Shown here in pieces: positions 47,535-55,721 of a stretch of DNA of 64,000 bases (the stretch's first letter is position 1; every line of letters starts with the position of its first letter). The stretch is taken from the NCBI RefSeq assembly GCF_030268885.1, contig NZ_BSSA01000001.1, positions 310,001 to 374,000 of the forward strand. Reading direction: 5' to 3'. This stretch comes from Kitasatospora phosalacinea (GTDB taxonomy: Bacteria; Actinomycetota; Actinomycetes; Streptomycetales; Streptomycetaceae). Position numbers and translations under genes: made by a program. Below the pieces are notes generated by a model. That model did not search any database. It was not told the DNA's origin and saw only the letters and a program-made list of their open reading frames with translations.

Positions 47535-48581
47535 ATGGACACCTTCCAGCCGGTCGCGGACCGGGTCGAGATCCAGGCCCTGCAGGCCGAGTTCACCGAC
47601 GCGGTGATGATGCGCGACCGCCCCCGGCTCGCCGCCCTGTTCACCCCCGACGGGGTGCTGCGGATGCCCGACGTCCCGGTCGAACTGACCGGCCCCGAGC
47701 AGATCCGGGCCGGCGGCGAGGAACTCCAGGAGCAGTGGGAGTTCTTCGTGCAGAACACCCACCCCGGCACCGTCCGGATCGACGGCGACACCGCCACCGG
47801 ACGGGCCCACATGTACGAGCTGGTCCGGCTGCGCGACGGCCGGCAGGGCGTCAACCACGCCATCTACCACGACCGTTACCGGCGCACCCCGGACGGCTGG
47901 CGGTTCGCCGAACGGGTCTACGAGATCCGCTACCTGGACACCACCCCGCTCGGCGGCACCGCCCCCGGCACCGCCCGCCCCGACCCCACCGCCCCCGCCA
48001 CCGAGGACCGGCTCCAGCGGGCCGCCGCCGCCCTCGCCGCGCACGGCTTCACCGTCGAGGTCCTGGACGACGCGAAGGCGGCCCGCGAGCGCGTCCGCGC
48101 CCTGCTCCCCGACGGCGCGAGCGTGCTCACCACCGCCAGCGAGACGCTCCGGCTCTCCGGCATCGAGGAGGACGTCGACGCCCGCCCCGGCGCGGTCAGG
48201 CCCCGGCTGCTGGCCATGGACCGGGAGCGCGAGGCCGACGAACTGCGCCGCCTGCTCGCCGCCCCCGACGTCGTCCTCGGCAGCGTCAACGCCCTCGTCG
48301 AGACCGGCGCCCTCGTCCTCGCCTCCGGCTCCGGCAGCCAACTGCCCGCCCACGGCGGCGGCGCGGGCCACGCCGTCTGGGTGGTCGGCGCCCAGAAGCT
48401 CGTCCCCGACCTGCCCGCCGCGCTGCGGCGCGTCCAGGAGCACGCCCTCCCGCTGGAGAGCGCCCGCACCGAGGCCGCGTACGGGCAGCCCAGTGCCGTC
48501 AACCAGCTCCTGGTGCTGCACGCCCCGCCCCGCTTCGCCCGCGGCACCGTCCTGCTGCTGCGGGAGGCCGTCGGCTACTGA
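47535..48581 (+). CDS. SnoaL-like domain fused to LUD (LutC-like) domain
   Basis: The protein has 348 residues, ATG with GGAG upstream. Residues 1-135 are a SnoaL/NTF2-like domain (EIQALQAEFTDAVMMRDRPRLAALFTPDGVLRM, then HDRYRRTPDGWRFAERVYEIRYLDT). After a Pro/Thr linker, residues 155-348 are a LUD domain as in LutC (GASVLTTASETLRLSGI, VVLGSVNALVETGALVLASGSGSQL, VPDLPAALRRVQEHALP). LutC works in lactate oxidation with the iron-sulfur proteins LutA and LutB, which are absent here. The gene is divergent from sigJ. I do not know a described function for the fusion. Confidence 0.8.
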   Translation: MDTFQPVADRVEIQALQAEFTDAVMMRDRPRLAALFTPDGVLRMPDVPVELTGPEQIRAGGEELQEQWEFFVQNTHPGTVRIDGDTATGRAHMYELVRLRDGRQGVNHAIYHDRYRRTPDGWRFAERVYEIRYLDTTPLGGTAPGTARPDPTAPATEDRLQRAAAALAAHGFTVEVLDDAKAARERVRALLPDGASVLTTASETLRLSGIEEDVDARPGAVRPRLLAMDREREADELRRLLAAPDVVLGSVNALVETGALVLASGSGSQLPAHGGGAGHAVWVVGAQKLVPDLPAALRRVQEHALPLESARTEAAYGQPSAVNQLLVLHAPPRFARGTVLLLREAVGY

Positions 48582-48611
48582 GCGGCAGCGGGACGGGGCG
48601 GCGGGCGGCGC

Positions 48612-49274
48612 TCAGCCGCGGAAGGCGGCCGGGCGCTCCGGGGAGGCCTTCGCCAGGGCCTCGGTGACGGCCTCGACGCCGGCCCGCAGGCCGTAGACGG
48701 GGGTGTCGGGCTGCTGGCGCCAGGAGTCGTCGATGCCGCCCGCGTCGACGGTGTCGAAGCCGAGGGCGTCGATCAGCTCGCGCACCAGCTGCTTGGCGGC
48801 CGGGTCGTCGCCCGCCACCGGGAGGGCGATCCGCCCGGGGTCGCCCGCGGGGCGCGGGGCGTCCAGGAGGTCCTGGGCGTAGGTGCCGTTGAAGGCCTTG
48901 ACCACGGGGTGGCCGAGCTGCTGCTCGACCCAGCGGCTCTCGGTCAGGCCGCCGTCCTCGATGGCGTCGATCCGGCCGTCCCGCTGCTGCGGGTAGTAGT
49001 TGTTGGTGTCGACCAGGACGAAGCCCTCGGCCGCGCCCGCGAGCAGGTCCTCCGGCAGGTCGGGGACGTTCTTCAGCGGGACGGTCACCACGACCAGCTC
49101 CGCGCCGTTCGCCGCCTCGGCGGCCGGGACGGGGGTCGCGCCGGTCTCCGCGGCCAGCTCGGCCAGCGTCTCGGGACCGCGCGAGTTGGCCACCGCGACC
49201 TGGTGGCCGAGGGCGGTGAGGCGGCGGGTCAGGTTGCCGCCGATGTTGCCCGCTCCGATGATGCCGATCTTCAT
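48612..49274 (-). CDS. NADP-dependent F420 reductase-like (FNO family) protein
   Basis: The protein has 220 residues. The N-terminal Rossmann motif MKIGIIGAGNIGGNLTRRLTALGHQVAVANSRGPETL binds NADP(H). VVVTVPLKNVPDLP and VVKAFNGTYAQDLL follow as in F420H2:NADP oxidoreductases and the related YraR-like proteins. Whether it truly uses F420 cannot be told from sequence. ATG with GGAG eight bases upstream. Single gene, convergent with the SnoaL-LUD fusion. Confidence 0.85.
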   Translation of the reverse strand: MKIGIIGAGNIGGNLTRRLTALGHQVAVANSRGPETLAELAAETGATPVPAAEAANGAELVVVTVPLKNVPDLPEDLLAGAAEGFVLVDTNNYYPQQRDGRIDAIEDGGLTESRWVEQQLGHPVVKAFNGTYAQDLLDAPRPAGDPGRIALPVAGDDPAAKQLVRELIDALGFDTVDAGGIDDSWRQQPDTPVYGLRAGVEAVTEALAKASPERPAAFRG

Positions 49275-49404
49275 GGGTGCGCTCCGTAGCCTGTCGGGTC
49301 GGTGTCGCGGGCGCCGGGAGGGGCGCCCACGGGGATTCCGAACCGGCGGGCCCGCGCGGTTGTTCCCGGCGGCGGGGAGCGGGACCCGAACGGCTGACGG
49401 GGCG

Positions 49405-50076
49405 TCAGGCGGCCTTGGGGGCCTCGTTGTACTGCTCGGCCGGCTCCTGGCCGGAGAGCGCCTGGATGGCGGCCATCACCTCGTCGGTGACCTGGCGGCG
49501 GGCCTTGGCCGAGCGGGCCTGGCCGTGCAGCTCGTCGAAGCGCAGCGGCTCGCCGAACTTCACGCTGATCCGGTGCAGCCGGGGGATCCGCTTGCCGACC
49601 GGCAGGATGTGCTGCGGGCCCTCCAGCGCCACCGGCACCACCGGGACGCCCGCGGTCAGCGCCAGCCAGGCCACGCCGGTCTTGCCGCGGTACAGGCGGC
49701 CGTCCAGCGAGCGGGTGCCCTCGGGGTAGATGCCGAAGGCCCGGCCGGAGTTCAGGATCTCCAGGCCCTCGTCCAGCGAGGCGGTGGCGGCCCGGACGCT
49801 GCCGCGCTCCACCGGGACGGCGTTGATCACGTGGGTGAAGAAGAACCGGGAGACCGCGCCCTTGAAGCCGGTGCCGGTGAAGTACTCGGCCTTGGCCAGG
49901 AAGAACACCTGGCGCGGCGCGGCCAGCGGGATCACCACGCTGTCGACGAACGACAGGTGGTTGCTCGCCAGGATCACCCCGCCCTTGCGCGGCACGTTCT
50001 CCAGGCCCTCGATCGTCGGCCGGTACAGGGCCTTCGCGAGCGGCTTGAGCACGAGCTTGGTGACGAGGTCGATCAC
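49405..50076 (-). CDS. 1-acyl-glycerol-3-phosphate acyltransferase (PlsC family)
   Basis: A GTG start with GGAGGG upstream gives 223 residues. Acyltransferase block I is ASNHLSFVDSVVIPL (HxxxxD within NHLSFVD), block III is IYPEGTRSLDG and block IV is GVPVVPVALEG. The N-terminal helix VIDLVTKLVLKPLAKALYRP probably anchors it to the membrane. It acylates lysophosphatidic acid or a related lysolipid. It lies downstream of, and in the same direction as, a CDP-glycerol transferase gene but is separated from it by a 236-bp gap with a hairpin. Confidence 0.92.
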   Translation of the reverse strand: MIDLVTKLVLKPLAKALYRPTIEGLENVPRKGGVILASNHLSFVDSVVIPLAAPRQVFFLAKAEYFTGTGFKGAVSRFFFTHVINAVPVERGSVRAATASLDEGLEILNSGRAFGIYPEGTRSLDGRLYRGKTGVAWLALTAGVPVVPVALEGPQHILPVGKRIPRLHRISVKFGEPLRFDELHGQARSAKARRQVTDEVMAAIQALSGQEPAEQYNEAPKAA

Positions 50077-50190
50077 GGTGTGGCCCTCCCTGGCCGAACG
50101 AACGGTTCCGGCCGGAGGACGTCCCCGGCCGGGGTCCCGCCCCCGAGGGGCGAGGCGCGCGGCTCGGACTGGGCCGGACCACTGGGCAAC

Positions 50191-50257
50191 GGATCGCAGA
50201 CTACGACATGCACCCCGCGGTCCGTCCACATCCACCGCCGTCGCGGGGCTGCGATCC
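50191..50257 (-). terminator. Bulged hairpin between the CDP-glycerol transferase and PlsC genes
   Basis: GGATCGCAG (50191) pairs with CTGCGATCC (50249) and, inside, CCCCGCG (50213) pairs with CGCGGGG (50242). The two right-hand arms are adjacent while the left ones are 13 bases apart, leaving a bulge. It begins about 55 bases downstream of the transferase stop. Confidence 0.5.
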
Positions 50258-50312
50258 TTGTCACGCCCGGCTGGCGGACGGATCGCCTCTCGCATGCTGA
50301 GACGGCGGCGGG

Positions 50313-52493
50313 TCAGGCCCGGACCGGGAAGACCCGGCTGACCACCCGCTCGGCGGCCCGCCCGTCGTCCCAGGGGCAGAACCGCTCCCGGAAGCGCTGC
50401 CGGGCCTCCGGCTCCGGGTCGCCCGCCAGCAGGGCCCCGACCAGCGCCTCCTGCTCGGTGGCGACCGCGCCGGGCGGCTCCTTCATCAGGTCGAAGTAGA
50501 CGCCGCGGACCTCCCGGTACTCCTCCCAGTCGGGGGCGTACACGGCGATCGGGCGGTCCAGCACCGCGTAGTCGAACATCATCGAGGAGTAGTCGGTGAC
50601 CAGGACGTCCGCGGCCAGGTAGAGGTCCTCGACGACGGGGTGGTCGGAGACGTCCAGCAGGGTCGCCGCGCCGGGGGCGGCGGTCAGGTCGCCCGCGCCG
50701 CCGTCGTGGAAGTAGTGGGTGCGCACCATGACCGTCCAGCCGGGGCCCAGCCGCTCGGCCAGCGCGGGCAGGTCCAGCAGCGGCAGGTAGCCGCCGCGCG
50801 ACTCGCGGTGGGTCGGCGCGTACAGCACGGTGCGCTGCCCGTCGGCGATGCCCAGGGCGCGGCGGGCGTCCACGCACTCCTCCAGGGTGGCCAGGGCGAG
50901 GCGGTCGTTGCGCGGGTAGCCGGTGTCGAGGATCTGGTAGGTGCCGGGGAAGGCGCGGGCGAAGTGCTCGCTGGTGTGCGGGTTGGGCGAGACCAGGTAG
51001 TCCCAGCGCCCGACCACCTCGCGCAGCCGCTCGAAGTCCATCCCGTCCGCGGCCAGCGGCCGGTCCACCAGGTCCATGCCCATCGCCTTCAGCGGCGTGC
51101 CGTGCTGGGTCTGCACGTGCACGGTGCCGGTCCGCTTGGTCATGGCGTGCGGGAAGTTGACGTTGTTGACGAAGTACTTGGCGGTGGCCATCGCCTTCAG
51201 GTAGGCGGGCGTGTTGACGACCACGTACGGCACCCCGGGGGGCAGCGTGGCGGCCCGCTCGGCGTTCTCCACCACCCACACCCCGCGCACCTGCGGGGCC
51301 AGCTCCCTGGCCTTGGCGTAGATCGCCGCCGGGTTGCAGGCGTACCCGCGGTGCCAGTACGCCGCGTAGACCGCCAGGTTCTCGTCGATCGGCAGCCGCT
51401 TGAAGGCGTTGTACGCGGTGAACCGGGCCCCGCTGCGGACGGCCTTCTTCACGCCGGGCGCGACCGCCTTCGTGCTGCGCCTGACCGCGCCGGGCAGCCG
51501 GCCGCCGCGGCGCAGCTCGGCGTAGGCCCGCCGGGAGCCGCGGGCGGCCAGCCGGTACTGGACGCCGCGCACGCCGGACGGGTAGCGGTAGCCGTCCGGG
51601 CGGTGCTTCGCGAAGTGGTCGGCGATCCGGGCGAAGAACTCCGGGCGCAGCTCGACCGGGACGAGCCCGGGGGTGTCGTAGAGGGTGAGCGCCTGCTTGA
51701 CGGTGCGGTCGAAGACCAGGGTGCGCAGCCGGTCCGCGCGCTCGTTGCGGTCCAGGAAGGCGAAGATCGCGTCGTACTGGGCGAAGACGTCGGCGTGCTT
51801 GGCGGAGGCGGTGGCGGTGATCGCGCCGGGGCGGCCGCGCCGGTAGTTGTAGCAGGGGCGGTCGAGGTAGAGCAGCCGGTCGGCGGCGAGCAGCAGCGGG
51901 TAGGTGACCGAGATGTCCTCGTAGTGGCCGCGGCCGAAGTGCACGTCCAGGCCGAGCAGGTACGCGCGGCGCACCACCTTGTTCCACACCGCGAGGACGG
52001 AGTTGAACAGCGCCGGGTGCTCGGCGGCGGTGCAGCCGGAGACCAGCGGGGAGCCGGCCAGCACCTTGCGCCACGGGTTCGGCTCGGTGCCGCCGTCGGG
52101 GTAGACGTGCGTGAAGTCGGTGATCAGCACGTCGGCGGGCACCTCGCGGGCCGTCTCGGCGCGCAGCTCGGCCAGCACGGCGTCGACGGTGCCCTCGGGC
52201 AGCCAGTCGTCGCTGTCGACGAACCAGACGTAGCTGCCGGTGGCCTCGGCCAGCCCGGCCGTGCGGGCGCCGCCGAGGCCCCGGTTCTCGGTCAGGTGCA
52301 GCACCCGCATCCGCGGGTCGGTGGCGGCGTGCGCGTCGAGCAGGGCCCCGCAGCCGTCGGGGGAGCGGTCGTCCACCGCGATCAGCTCGACCTCGCCGGG
52401 AGCGGCCCCGCCGGCCCGGAGCGAGCCGAGGCACTGCGGCAGGAAGCGTTCCACGCCGTGAACGGGGAGGACGATGCTGAGCAGGGGTGGCAC
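50313..52493 (-). CDS. Bifunctional GT2 glycosyltransferase / CDP-glycerol glycerophosphotransferase
   Basis: The protein has 726 residues, GTG start with GGAG nine bases upstream. Residues 1 to about 230 are a family 2 glycosyltransferase: LLSIVLPVHGVERFLPQCLGSL, ELIAVDDRSPDGCG, VWFVDSDDWLPEG and GHYEDISVTYPLLL. Residues about 360-720 are a TagB/TagF-type transferase: VQTQHGTPLKAMGMD, YLVSPNPHTSEHFARAF, LYAPTHRESRGG and VLVTDYSSMMFDYAVLDRPIAVY. It should build a poly(alditol phosphate) or glycosylated wall teichoic acid at the inner membrane face. No other wall teichoic acid gene is adjacent. An unusually long AT-rich upstream region (52494-53364) probably controls it. Confidence 0.9.
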   Translation of the reverse strand: MPPLLSIVLPVHGVERFLPQCLGSLRAGGAAPGEVELIAVDDRSPDGCGALLDAHAATDPRMRVLHLTENRGLGGARTAGLAEATGSYVWFVDSDDWLPEGTVDAVLAELRAETAREVPADVLITDFTHVYPDGGTEPNPWRKVLAGSPLVSGCTAAEHPALFNSVLAVWNKVVRRAYLLGLDVHFGRGHYEDISVTYPLLLAADRLLYLDRPCYNYRRGRPGAITATASAKHADVFAQYDAIFAFLDRNERADRLRTLVFDRTVKQALTLYDTPGLVPVELRPEFFARIADHFAKHRPDGYRYPSGVRGVQYRLAARGSRRAYAELRRGGRLPGAVRRSTKAVAPGVKKAVRSGARFTAYNAFKRLPIDENLAVYAAYWHRGYACNPAAIYAKARELAPQVRGVWVVENAERAATLPPGVPYVVVNTPAYLKAMATAKYFVNNVNFPHAMTKRTGTVHVQTQHGTPLKAMGMDLVDRPLAADGMDFERLREVVGRWDYLVSPNPHTSEHFARAFPGTYQILDTGYPRNDRLALATLEECVDARRALGIADGQRTVLYAPTHRESRGGYLPLLDLPALAERLGPGWTVMVRTHYFHDGGAGDLTAAPGAATLLDVSDHPVVEDLYLAADVLVTDYSSMMFDYAVLDRPIAVYAPDWEEYREVRGVYFDLMKEPPGAVATEQEALVGALLAGDPEPEARQRFRERFCPWDDGRAAERVVSRVFPVRA

Positions 52494-52844
52494 GTGCGTT
52501 CACTCCGCGAAGGGATGGGGTGGCTGACGCCTGGGCGCCCGGTGGGGACACTCTACCGAGCGGGCCTGGGGGGACCCTGGGAGCGGAGAGGGGGAGGGGC
52601 GGCGTCCGGCCGGGCCGCGGCACCCCGGGCGCAGGTGGTCGGGGTGGACCGGGGTGTCGCGGACGGCGGGGAAACGCGACCGCCGGTGCCGCGCCGTACC
52701 AGCGGCGGCACCGGCAGTCCGGTTGGCGGTCCGACCGACCCTCAACGATCGACCGCCGGTCCGTCCACCACATCGGAGTCGGGCCGCCGCAGCGTCGAGA
52801 CGGCCTGACAGTGACTCACCGTGGTGTCGGAAGTATAACGGGAT

Positions 52845-52881
52845 GGTCGGGTGATTTGTTCATACTTGAAATCACCCGACC
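52845..52881. promoter_or_regulatory. 13-bp perfect inverted repeat in the AT-rich island
   Basis: GGTCGGGTGATTT (52845-52857) and AAATCACCCGACC (52869-52881) flank an 11-base loop. It lies 8 bases upstream of the minus-strand TATACT box and about 35 bases downstream of the start predicted from the TTGACG/CAATAT promoter. It may be an operator covering a -35 region, or a leader hairpin of the CDP-glycerol transferase transcript. Confidence 0.65.
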
Positions 52882-52922
52882 GGGGATGGGTGGGTGTTCC
52901 CCGCTATCCCGTGTCGATACAG

Positions 52923-52951
52923 ATATTGCTTGGAGGTTTCGGCCACGTCAA
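52923..52951 (-). promoter_or_regulatory. Candidate vegetative promoter facing the CDP-glycerol transferase gene
   Basis: TTGACG (52951-52946) and CAATAT (52928-52923) on the minus strand have the ideal 17-base spacing. Transcription would begin near 52915, giving a leader of about 420 bases before the GTG at 52493. Confidence 0.6.
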
Positions 52952-53293
52952 TCCCTCGCGCGTGTTCAATTTCTGAACTCAAGGTGTCATGTCGGCGGGG
53001 GTGGCGTGCGCAGGGCGCGGCCCGGCCCGCGGCCCGCTCCTTCGTTGACACCGCGTCTCACTGGCGGGGGTGCGCCGAGGGCGGCCGCCGCGCTCCGGAC
53101 GGACGGCCGCGCGCCCGGCGCGCCCGCCGCCCCCGGTGCGCTCCGGCAACGCCCCGGACCGCCGCAGAACCTGACGGCCGGTCAGTGCTTGGATGGTGCA
53201 CCATCAACCGATGCGTAGTCGTGACCGAGACCACCGAGCCCTGGTGAGGCGTCAGTTCCGTTCGCACGATACGGTGGCAGAACACCAGGACGG

Positions 53294-53322
53294 TTGTGTG
53301 AAGGCCGTCATAGCCGGATAGT
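53294..53322 (+). promoter_or_regulatory. Candidate promoter of the 91-residue protein gene
   Basis: TTGTGT (53294-53299) and GATAGT (53317-53322) are 17 bases apart, four of six bases matching the housekeeping consensus in each. The start would lie about 35 bases before the ATG at 53365. Confidence 0.45.
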
Positions 53323-53364
53323 CTTCGCCTCACGGCCCTGGCGCCTCGTAGGGGTGGGAAACAG

Positions 53365-53640
53365 ATGGAACAGATGCAAGTGCGACCGCGGCCCCGGGTG
53401 CCCGCGATCCAGTGCGGTGTCGGTACGACCGGCCGCCGGATCGACCGACACCTGGCCGTCCTCGGCGCGCCCGCGCTCCCGACGGTGGACACGGCAGAAG
53501 CGCTCGGCCTGATAAGGGAACTCACTCCCCGCGGCCCCGGCGCCGCCACCCCGGCCGCCGCGCCGCGCCGCAGCGCCCGGGTCTCCCTGATGGCCCCGCT
53601 GCGCCGCCTCAAGCGGAGCCTCTTCGGCAGCCGGGGCTGA
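53365..53640 (+). CDS. Small basic protein of unknown function
   Basis: The protein has 91 residues, starting MEQMQVRPRPRVPAIQCG, with AGGGGTGGG nine bases before the ATG. It is rich in Arg, Pro and Ala, with one cysteine and a basic C-terminus (LMAPLRRLKRSLFGSRG). No membrane helix or signal peptide. The segment TVDTAEALGLIRELTPRG may form a helix. I do not recognise it. Promoter, ribosome site and a downstream terminator (53716-53740) give it the outline of an independent gene. Confidence 0.65.
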   Translation: MEQMQVRPRPRVPAIQCGVGTTGRRIDRHLAVLGAPALPTVDTAEALGLIRELTPRGPGAATPAAAPRRSARVSLMAPLRRLKRSLFGSRG

Positions 53641-53999
53641 CCCCGGGGCCGGGGCGCAGCCGCTCCGGCGGCCCGGCGCACCGGCTCGGGCGGCCTCCGC
53701 CGCCCACTGCCACGACCCGACGGACGGGGAGTCCGTCGGGCTTTCGGCGTCCCCCGGCGGGGTCGTGGGCCCGTTCCCGGGCTCGCCCCGCGGTCCGTCC
53801 CCCGGTCCGTCCCCCGGCTCGCTCCAGCCCCTCCTCAGGCCCCTTCCGGCCCCTCCTCCGGCGGCCCCTCCTCCGGCCCCTTCCGGCCCCGGCGGACGGT
53901 GGCGGCACGCTGGCGCGCCCTGGCGGGCACCCTGGCGGTCGGGTGGCGTTCGGCCGTGGCCCCTACGAGGTGCGGCCCAAGATCGGCCAGGATGGCCCC
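53641..53999 (+). other. Intergenic gap with terminator and low-complexity C/G repeats
   Basis: After the terminator at 53716-53740, bases 53760-53900 consist of degenerate repeats built from CCGTCCCCCGG, CCCCTCCTC and CCCCTTCCGG blocks. No coding signal is visible. The last 100 bases presumably hold the YjbQ promoter, but no clear boxes are seen. Confidence 0.6.
53716..53740 (+). terminator. Intrinsic terminator after the 91-residue protein gene
   Basis: CCCGACGGAC pairs perfectly with GTCCGTCGGG around GGGGA and is followed by CTTTC, one of few terminators here with any T tract. Confidence 0.8.
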
Positions 54000-54422
54000 A
54001 TGTCCGACACCTTCCACACCCAGACGTTCGACGTCGCCACCGGCCGCGACGAGGTCGCCCTCGACGTCACCGACCGCTGCCACGCCTTCCTGCGCGAGGT
54101 CGCGGACGGCCGCGACGGACTGCTCAACGTCTTCGTCCCGCACGCCACCGCGGGCATCGCCGTGATCGAGACCGGCGCGGGCAGCGACGACGACCTGCTC
54201 GCCGCCCTGCGCGACCTGCTGCCCGCCGACGACCGCTGGAGCCACCGCCACGGCAGCCGCGGCCACGGCCGCGACCACGTCCTGCCCGGCCTGGTCGCCC
54301 CGCACGCCACCCTGCCCGTGGTCGGCGGCCGGATCGCCCTCGGCACCTGGCAGTCCGTCGTCCTGATCGACACCAACCGCGACAACCCGCAGCGCAAGCT
54401 CCGCCTCTCCTTCCTCGGCTGA
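54000..54422 (+). CDS. YjbQ (UPF0047) family protein
   Basis: The protein has 140 residues, the usual length. Family motifs: NVFVPHATAGIAVIETG, RWSHRHGSRGHGRDHVLPGLVAPHATLPV and LGTWQSVVLIDTNRDNPQRKL. The conserved histidines (PHAT, HGRDH, PHATLP) line a metal-binding pocket. Members can hydrolyse or form thiamine phosphate when overproduced, so they are often annotated as secondary thiamine-phosphate synthase, but the natural role is unsettled. AGGA precedes the ATG by about eight bases. Single gene. Confidence 0.92.
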   Translation: MSDTFHTQTFDVATGRDEVALDVTDRCHAFLREVADGRDGLLNVFVPHATAGIAVIETGAGSDDDLLAALRDLLPADDRWSHRHGSRGHGRDHVLPGLVAPHATLPVVGGRIALGTWQSVVLIDTNRDNPQRKLRLSFLG

Positions 54423-54527
54423 CCGCCCGGCGGGCGCCCGCGGGGCACGGCGGTGCGGCGGTGCGGCGGGCACCGTCGTGGGCGGAGGCGGCACCGGCCG
54501 CCGGGTGAGCGGCGTACCCTGTCCGGC

Positions 54528-54761
54528 ATGGGAGAGCACGCGGAGAACGGGGCCGGGGCCGAGACCGTTGCCGAGCAGGTCTGCGAGGTGTCCGCCGACC
54601 CCGAGCAGGCGCTGCGCGGGTTGCAGCCCGGCGGGGCGGGGGAGCGGGCCGCGTGCGTGCTGTGCGGCGAGCCGACCGAGTACCCGGCCGACGCCCCCGG
54701 CAGTCCGCTGTGCCCCGTCTGCACCTGGCAGCAGGCCCAGCGCGCCGCCTGCTCCGGCTGA
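54528..54761 (+). CDS. 77-residue zinc-ribbon-like protein
   Basis: An ATG at 54528 gives MGEHAENGAGAETVAEQVCEVSADPEQALRG-type sequence and, in the second half, CVLCG and CPVC separated by 17 residues, a likely single-zinc ribbon. There is no ribosome site; TACCCT seven bases before the ATG fits a -10 box of a leaderless transcript. The hydrolase gene begins 7 bases after its stop, so the two are probably co-transcribed. Function unknown. Confidence 0.68.
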   Translation: MGEHAENGAGAETVAEQVCEVSADPEQALRGLQPGGAGERAACVLCGEPTEYPADAPGSPLCPVCTWQQAQRAACSG

Positions 54762-54768
54762 CCGCCCG

Positions 54769-55635
54769 GTGACCGTCACCAGGCCGGACGCCGAGCCGGA
54801 CGCCGGGGCCGTCGAGGGCCGGTTGGAGCGACCGCACGCCAGCCTCGCGTACAGCACCACCGGGCGCGGGCCGCTCGTGGTGCACGCGCACGGGGCGCTG
54901 TCCAGCCGGGCGCACGAGCGGCGGGCCGGGCTGTTCGACTGGGCGCCCGTCACGGCCACGCACCGGCTGGCCCGGTACGACGCGCGCGGGCACGGCGAGT
55001 CCACCGGACGGGCGGTGCCGGACGACTACCGCCACGCCTCGCTCGCGGCCGACCTGCTCGCGCTCTGCGACCACCTCTCGCCCGGCGCGCCGGTCAGCGG
55101 GTTCGGCGCCTCGATGGGCAGCGCCACCGTGCTGTGGGCCGCGCTGGCCCGGCCCGAGCGGTTCGAGCGGCTGGTGCTGGCGATCCCGGCGGTCGCCTGG
55201 GCGGCCCGGGAGCCCCGCCGCAGCAGCCTGCTCGCCGCCGCGTCCCTGGTCGAACGCCGCGGCCGGGGCGCGCTGCACGCCGCGGCGCGCCTGACCGGGC
55301 CGCCCGCCGTCCTGGCCGGGGCCCCGCAGTACACCACCGAGTTCGACCTCGCCGAGCCGCTCCTGCCGGCCGCGCTGCGGGCCGCCGCCGCCTCCGACCT
55401 GCCCGCCCCCGAGAGCCTGCGCGGCCTCACCCACCCCGTCCTGCTGCTCGCCTGGGACACCGACCCCCTGCACCCCCTCGCCACCGCCCGCACCCTGGCC
55501 GCCCACCTCCCCGACGCCCGCCTGCACGTCTCGCACACCCTTGCCGAGGTGCGGAGTTGGGGCCGCCTGGCGGCCGCGTTCCTGGCGGAGGGGGAGCAGC
55601 AGCGCGGTGGCGACGACCGAGGTGCCGGGGCCTGA
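54769..55635 (+). CDS. Alpha/beta hydrolase
   Basis: A GTG start gives 288 residues. Nucleophile elbow GFGASMGSAT (Ser), acidic residue in LLAWDTDPLHP, and a histidine in RLHVSHTLAEVRSWG. Oxyanion loop VVHAHGALSSRAHERRAGLFDW and strand ARYDARGHGESTG. It appears catalytically complete, unlike the hydrolase at 25050. Substrate unknown. It follows the zinc-ribbon protein directly. The C-terminal EGEQQRGGDDRGAGA looks like a non-conserved tail. Confidence 0.87.
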   Translation: MTVTRPDAEPDAGAVEGRLERPHASLAYSTTGRGPLVVHAHGALSSRAHERRAGLFDWAPVTATHRLARYDARGHGESTGRAVPDDYRHASLAADLLALCDHLSPGAPVSGFGASMGSATVLWAALARPERFERLVLAIPAVAWAAREPRRSSLLAAASLVERRGRGALHAAARLTGPPAVLAGAPQYTTEFDLAEPLLPAALRAAAASDLPAPESLRGLTHPVLLLAWDTDPLHPLATARTLAAHLPDARLHVSHTLAEVRSWGRLAAAFLAEGEQQRGGDDRGAGA

Positions 55636-55721
55636 GCCGGACCGGGAGGGCGCCGGCGAGGACGGCCTCGAGCCCTGCAACGGCTGGACCGGCTGAGCGG
55701 ACCCCGGAGGCGGGGTGGCGG

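Larger units (their letters stand above)
52494..53364. other. 871-bp intergenic region with AT-rich island
   Basis: No reading frame here has coding bias. From 52500 to 52820 the sequence is plain GC-rich leader. From 52830 to 52985 it is much richer in A and T and holds two minus-strand promoter-like sequences (TTGACG/CAATAT at 52951-52923 and TATACT at 52837-52832) and a 13-bp inverted repeat. From 53000 to 53290 nothing is recognisable. A plus-strand promoter for the next small gene lies at 53294-53322. Confidence 0.7.

Noticed and set aside
53412..53999. Extended reading of the YjbQ gene starting upstream of 54000
   Set aside because: The upstream part overlaps the 91-residue gene and a terminator and is Arg/Pro-rich shadow sequence; family homology begins at the ATG at 54000.
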